Origin: Pezicula radicicola
Lineage: Eukaryota; Ascomycota; Leotiomycetes; Helotiales; Dermateaceae
Length of the DNA: 38,159 nt
Direction: 5' to 3'
Assembly (NCBI GenBank): GCA_003008705.1
Contig: PDUO01000098.1
Location: 14,609-52,767 of the forward strand
Part shown: piece after piece, positions 34,095 to 38,159 of the stretch
Layout of the letters: the number at the start of each line of letters is the position of its first letter
Numbering within the stretch: position 1 is the first letter of the stretch
Notes under the pieces: model-generated
Told to the model about the DNA's origin: nothing
Seen by the model: only the letters and a program-made list of their open reading frames with translations
Database searches by the model: none
Made by a program: the position numbers and the translations under genes

Positions 34095-35165
34095 TTAAAG
34101 CTGAGGCTCAGGCTTAGGCTCAGGCGTAGGCTTAGGTTTAAGCTTGAGCTCCGGGTCGATAAGAGATATAGTATAGAGTCTATTATAGTAAGGATAATAG
34201 TAAGCTAAGACTATATTAACCTTATATATATTATTTAGATATTATTCTAGTTTTACTTTTCTATACTATAGATAAGATAATAGACTAAGGCTATTATTAG
34301 ACTTAATATATAAGTAATAATAAGATCTAGTATAAATATAATAGTAATTATTATATATAAAAATATACTTAGAGGTATATTCTATCTTAGGTCTATTTAA
34401 TCTACCTAGTAGAAGGTTAGTTATTAAATCTATATCTAAATAGAGGAGTTTTACTATACTTTTATTCTATAGGTCTACTTTAGTAAGGAATAATAACCTA
34501 TAACAATAGTAAGAATTAGACTATATAACTCCGAATAGGCTAGTACTTCTACTGTTGTATAGTTGTAGATAAAGCTAGTAATAGTAGCCTAGTTATAGCT
34601 TTTAATGGTTTCTATAGTATTCGCGAACGATATTCTTATAAGCTTATAAAGGGATAGGTAGTTGTATTTATCGGCGATTGTAGTAACTTATGCATAAAGG
34701 AGGGATTCAGGCGTGTCGTACTTTGTGGCGTTATAGCCTGCCTTATAGAAGTACGACACCATGCAATTAATGGCATCAGCGAATTCAGGGTCATCCTCAA
34801 AAGTGAGCACTCCGCTAAACATCTCCTACAATCCAATCAATAAGGGCTTAGATTTTGTTTGAACCACTTACCTCGAAGCCGCTAGTGACGGCGTTATGAA
34901 ACCATTTGGAATGAGAGCATGCGAGAGCTTTGTGGATCTTCTAGCTCTTGTCCCCAAAGTTCAGGGCGAGATCTAACAGATTACCAGATGCCAAGTACCT
35001 GTAACGTGTTGGCAGCAGCAGTGATAGTTAGAGATATTGCAATTAAGGTGCAAGAGACAATTGGAGAGGCATGGTAACCGCGCACATTTTCCTCTGGGTG
35101 TAGATGCCTAAGAAAGGATTAATTACTTACTCTGAGAGGTTGGGGATGTAGTTCTCAGCGGCCAT
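34095..35165 (-). pseudogene. BTB/POZ-domain gene, inactivated
   Basis: Exons: 35165-35131 ('MAAENYIPNLS'), 34998-34872, and from 34825. Introns are 132 bp (35130-34999) and 46 bp (34871-34826), both GT-AG and in frame. The product has the BTB order: 'LLDLALNFGDKS', 'KIHKALACSHSKWF' and 'GFEEMFSGVLTFEDDPEFADA', then 'VSYFYKAGYNA' and 'TIADKYNYLSLYKL'. The C-terminal part lies in the inverted-repeat arm and ends in a Pro/Glu/Lys-rich tail near 34095-34150. Two stops disrupt the domain: TAG at 34943-34941 (expected Gln before KIHK) and TAA at 34690-34688 (expected Gln before V-T-T-I-A-D). Both fit CAR-to-TAR transitions. Further stops occur in the AT-rich last 500 bp. BTB domains mediate dimerisation and cullin-3 recruitment; this small fungal type has no known specific role. 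Confidence 0.8.
34121..34750 (-). repeat. Right arm of large inverted repeat
   Basis: Counterpart of 29050-29695 in opposite orientation. It is continuous with the upstream BTB exons, so this side is the likely source copy. Toward its outer end (34640-34750) it keeps C and G where the left arm has T and A. The inner end carries a short Pro-Glu-Pro-Lys coding repeat (GAGCCTAAGCCT-like on the minus strand), longer than in the left arm. Confidence 0.88.
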
Positions 35166-35850
35166 GGCGGTCTAGAGATCGTAGACGGAGTTTGGAATTT
35201 GCAGCTTGTCGTTGACTGGAGAGGAGAGCGGCTGAAACCTCCCTCGCGACCCTGACACTGATCAGCTATCTCTCAAGCGTGGCATAAAGTTTCGCCGCGA
35301 TTAAGGCGGGTCACAGTTATGTTGTGTAACTGCAACGCTTCGTTGTAGTCCAATGGCACAGCGACACGAAGCCAACCTGTATATGCAGGCCTCGATCCCG
35401 TGATGAGGAGCCCCAGAGAACCCGCTGAGCAAGACAGGTGCAACATCGTTAAAATGCAGTATTCTCCACCTCAAAAGCTGTCAGTCTCCTTGACATACAG
35501 GATATTACTATGGACGCATACATTGGTTCCAAGACTGAACGTCCTGATAAACTTTGCCTCATTTCATGGCGTAGCAGGACTCTTCACCACAGCTCCACCA
35601 TCAAGCTTGTACCGTTTCTCAGCCTTGCTGTAAGACTCTAAAGCTCGGATAAGGGCCTTTTAGCATCTTCCAGGCTAAGTGTGGCTGTGCCACTCCGCCT
35701 CCCTCGTTGCCCGCATTCGGCCCAACACATGCCCAAAACATCCCACCTCGGGCGCCCTATAAGCCATCCTTTTTACTTCAATTTTCGTCGGATTCGTGAC
35801 TCAAATGATTATACTTATGAGACCTACGCTTTCTTAAATCTTGTGGAATA
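35166..35850. other. BTB and HET promoter region
   Basis: Divergent spacing between the BTB pseudogene (minus) and the truncated HET gene (plus). A 77-codon open frame at 35400-35633 has no family character. A TATA-like CTATAAG lies at 35758-35764, about 90 bp before the HET start. Confidence 0.5.
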
Positions 35851-36132
35851 ATGCGTCTTTTACAGCTCGACGATTACCCCAGATTCAGCCTGGCCGAGTT
35901 CGATGAAGATGAGGCTCCTCGCTACGCTATACTCTCGCACACCTGGGGAGATGACGGCGATGAGGTCACGTACAAAGACATTATAGATGGTACTGGAATT
36001 AGCAAAGCTGGCTACGATAAGCTCCGCTTCTGCTCAGACCAAACTAAGAATGTGTCGGCCTGTAATCACGTATTTCTAATATATCTTTATTTCTGGTGGC
36101 CCTGGCGCCCACCGATCCCTCCGAAATCATAG
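35851..36132 (+). pseudogene. HET-domain gene, 5' fragment cut off by the right AT island
   Basis: Starts 'MRLLQLDDYPRFSLAEF', then 'YAILSHTWGDDGDEVTYKD' (HET motif 1) and 'SKAGYDKLRFCSDQ'. This is the standard opening of the short-N-terminus HET class, quite unlike the long HET protein at 25721. In intact genes the next segment should be the 'FWVDTCCID' motif; here similarity stops at about 36050, near a usual intron position. Within about 120 bp the sequence becomes the RIP-saturated Copia island. The frame stays open to a TAG at 36132, giving 93 residues whose last 25 look non-homologous. Insertion of the retroelement most likely removed the rest. Confidence 0.8.
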
Positions 36133-36166
36133 ATTAATTCCAACTATTCTAGCCTAGTATAGTACC

Positions 36167-38159
36167 ATTTTTATATTAATAGATTAATACCTTAAATACC
36201 TTATTTTATATAGATCTAGGCCTATTTTAGATATCTCTCCTTTAATATATAAATCTAAGCTTCCTTCTATCTAATAGAGGTAAGTAATTAAGTCTTTATT
36301 TATAATTTTTATTATATTCTATACTTTCTCTATATATTATATATTTAAGATAATTAAGGGTTAATAGTTATAAGTCTAGTTATTACTCCTTTATAATAAA
36401 TATCTTTATTTTCTATTAAAATTAAATAATTTTATATTTATTAATAAGAGTCTTATTTATTACTCTAAGTTATTAATTATTTAAATAATATTTATTATTT
36501 TATTCTATTATAATTAGTACCTATTTAAACCTTATTTAGTTTATTATTTATATCTTTTTAATATCTTAGATTAATTTTTTTATTAAATTTAACTAAGTTA
36601 ATTTAATAATTTAAATTAATTTAAATTTATTAAATTTATTAAACTTATTTAATTTATTATATAATACTTTAATTTAATATTTTATAATCTATACTAGTTT
36701 ATTATAAATTATTAAAAATAAACTATTTATTTAGATAACTTTATTATTATTATTTAATTTAGTATATTATTTAAAATATTTAAAACTATTAAAAATTTAA
36801 TTTATTTAAATATACTAAAGAACTAGAATATATAGTTTAATATAATTAATAAAATAATCTAATCTAATAAAGTAAATATTTAATTATTTATTAATTTAAA
36901 TTTAAATAAAGAGTTTACTTTATTTATAATATTTACTAAATTTATAAAACCTTTTATATTAACTAAGATAACTCTCTTTACTAGTTTAGAGATAACTATA
37001 TAAAATATTAGATATTAGTTTATTTTAAATTTATATAATTTAGAAATTAATAAATAAAAAATTAAATAATCTAATACTTAAACTCTATTATTAATAATCT
37101 AGAATATTAATATTTATATTATTTAAATAATATTTAAAACTTATCTAAATAGTATTATAAATAATACTAGTATCTAGAGATAATTTTAATTCCTTTAAGA
37201 AAGATTAAAACTAAGAATTATTAATTAAATTATAAATATAGAAAAATATTTAAATAATCTTAAAAAGACTAATAAGAATTAAGATATTAATAAATAACTC
37301 TAGGAATAAAAGAATATTTATTCTAATAATTATAAATATTAGTTAATTATTATTAATTTAAATTAAATCTATATTAATTTTATACTAGTAATAAACTATT
37401 TTAACTTTAATTAGTTAATTATAATTTATATAACTATTAGAAAATAGATTAATACTAGTAAGAATCTCTAATTATTTTATAAACTAGTAAATAACTTTTA
37501 AAACTATTAAAGAATCTTAGAAACTACTAGATAATTAACTAGATATTTTTATTTCTATATAGTATTTTTAATACTCTAAGACTATAATAATTAAAGTAAT
37601 AGATTTTAAAGTTTTAATTTAAAATAATAATCTTTTATATATCTCTATAAAGAAAAGATATAATACTTAGACTATTTATATCTAATTAAAATTAAAAACT
37701 TTAATTTAAATTTAAATAAGAAAACTATAATAAAAGAAATTATAAAGGATTTAAATATTAAGGTTAAGATAAAAGCTTCTATAACTAAAGTTAATAATTA
37801 TATAAAGAAAAATAAAAAGTTTAAAAAAGAGTCTAAGTCTAAGAAACTAAGTATCTTTATAGTATAATTTAATTTTTATAAAATTAATATTTTTAAATTT
37901 AATAAAAATAATATTATAAACTTAATTAAATACTTAGTATTTATAACTAATTTAATATTTTTAAAAGTTTCTAAACTTTAAGAAAACTAATATAAACTTA
38001 AGAATTACTAGATACTAGATTTAGACTTTAATATTTATATATTTAATTTAGTATATAACTTTAAGATTATTTAGTTTTTATACTCTAATAAAATTATTAT
38101 TATTAGTTATAATAAATATAATATTAAAGTCTTTAAAACTATAATTATAATTATTAATA
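36167..38159 (+). mobile_element. RIP-saturated Ty1/Copia remnant (gag to protease)
   Basis: From about 36167 to the window end I find no CA, TG or CG. Read on the + strand with TAR as Gln/Trp, about 37450-37900 is gag-like: a helical region, then a Lys-rich stretch 'KKNKKFKKESKSKKLS'. Near 38015-38050 a segment reads as a RIP-mutated 'WILDSG...HI' protease motif, with Ser and His codons converted as CpA-to-TpA predicts. A zinc knuckle between them is not certain. The element continues beyond the window. It has the same orientation as the Copia remnant at the left end but is a separate copy, since the left one ends in RNase H. Confidence 0.65.

Noticed and set aside
35400..35633. 77-codon open frame on the + strand
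   Set aside because: Lies in the shared upstream region of the BTB and HET genes and shows no conserved features.

Overview
The window comes from a filamentous ascomycete (Pezizomycotina). The evidence is multi-exon genes with introns of about 45-75 bp, a Zn2Cys6 regulator, a DHA2-type MFS pump, HET-domain genes, NRPS remnants, and AT islands with the fingerprint of repeat-induced point mutation (RIP). By eye, positions 1-1714 and about 36167-38159 contain no CpA, TpG or CpG at all. I cannot name the species.

Layout. 1-1714: RIP-saturated 3' half of a Ty1/Copia retrotransposon (RT end and RNase H, + strand). 1.8-16 kb: remains of a secondary-metabolite gene cluster. It holds an intact seven-exon MFS transporter, an intact Zn2Cys6 factor whose zinc-binding exon lies in a short upstream exon, a linalool dehydratase/isomerase-like gene with two in-frame nonsense codons, an intact SnoaL/NTF2-like gene, and a decayed NRPS. 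The NRPS is split by an apparent 1-kb inversion exactly within the A8 motif. A palindromic word, TCGGWCGAAA, recurs upstream of the MFS, regulator and SnoaL genes and may be the binding site of the cluster regulator. 16-20.4 kb: a small orphan protein, a decayed Hsp70-like gene, and a divergently oriented membrane-anchored orphan. 20.4-25.7 kb is gene-poor.

25.7-36.1 kb looks like an allorecognition or innate-immunity graveyard. It has one intact 977-aa HET-domain gene, then two inverted arms of about 630 bp carrying a BTB/POZ gene fragment. These enclose remnants of a STAND-type N-terminal domain and of a Ulp1-like protease. Outside the right arm are the 5' half of the BTB gene and a HET-domain gene cut off by the next Copia island. 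That island (36.2-38.2 kb) reads as Copia gag-protease, also on the + strand.

Many stops in the decayed genes are TAA or TAG where Gln (or Trp) is expected, so RIP-type C-to-T change explains most of the gene death. The most interesting points are the shared promoter word with the unusual Ldi-like + SnoaL + NRPS combination, the precise NRPS inversion, and the BTB inverted repeat enclosing immune-type pseudogenes. All exon limits and family calls come from reading the sequence only; no database search was run.
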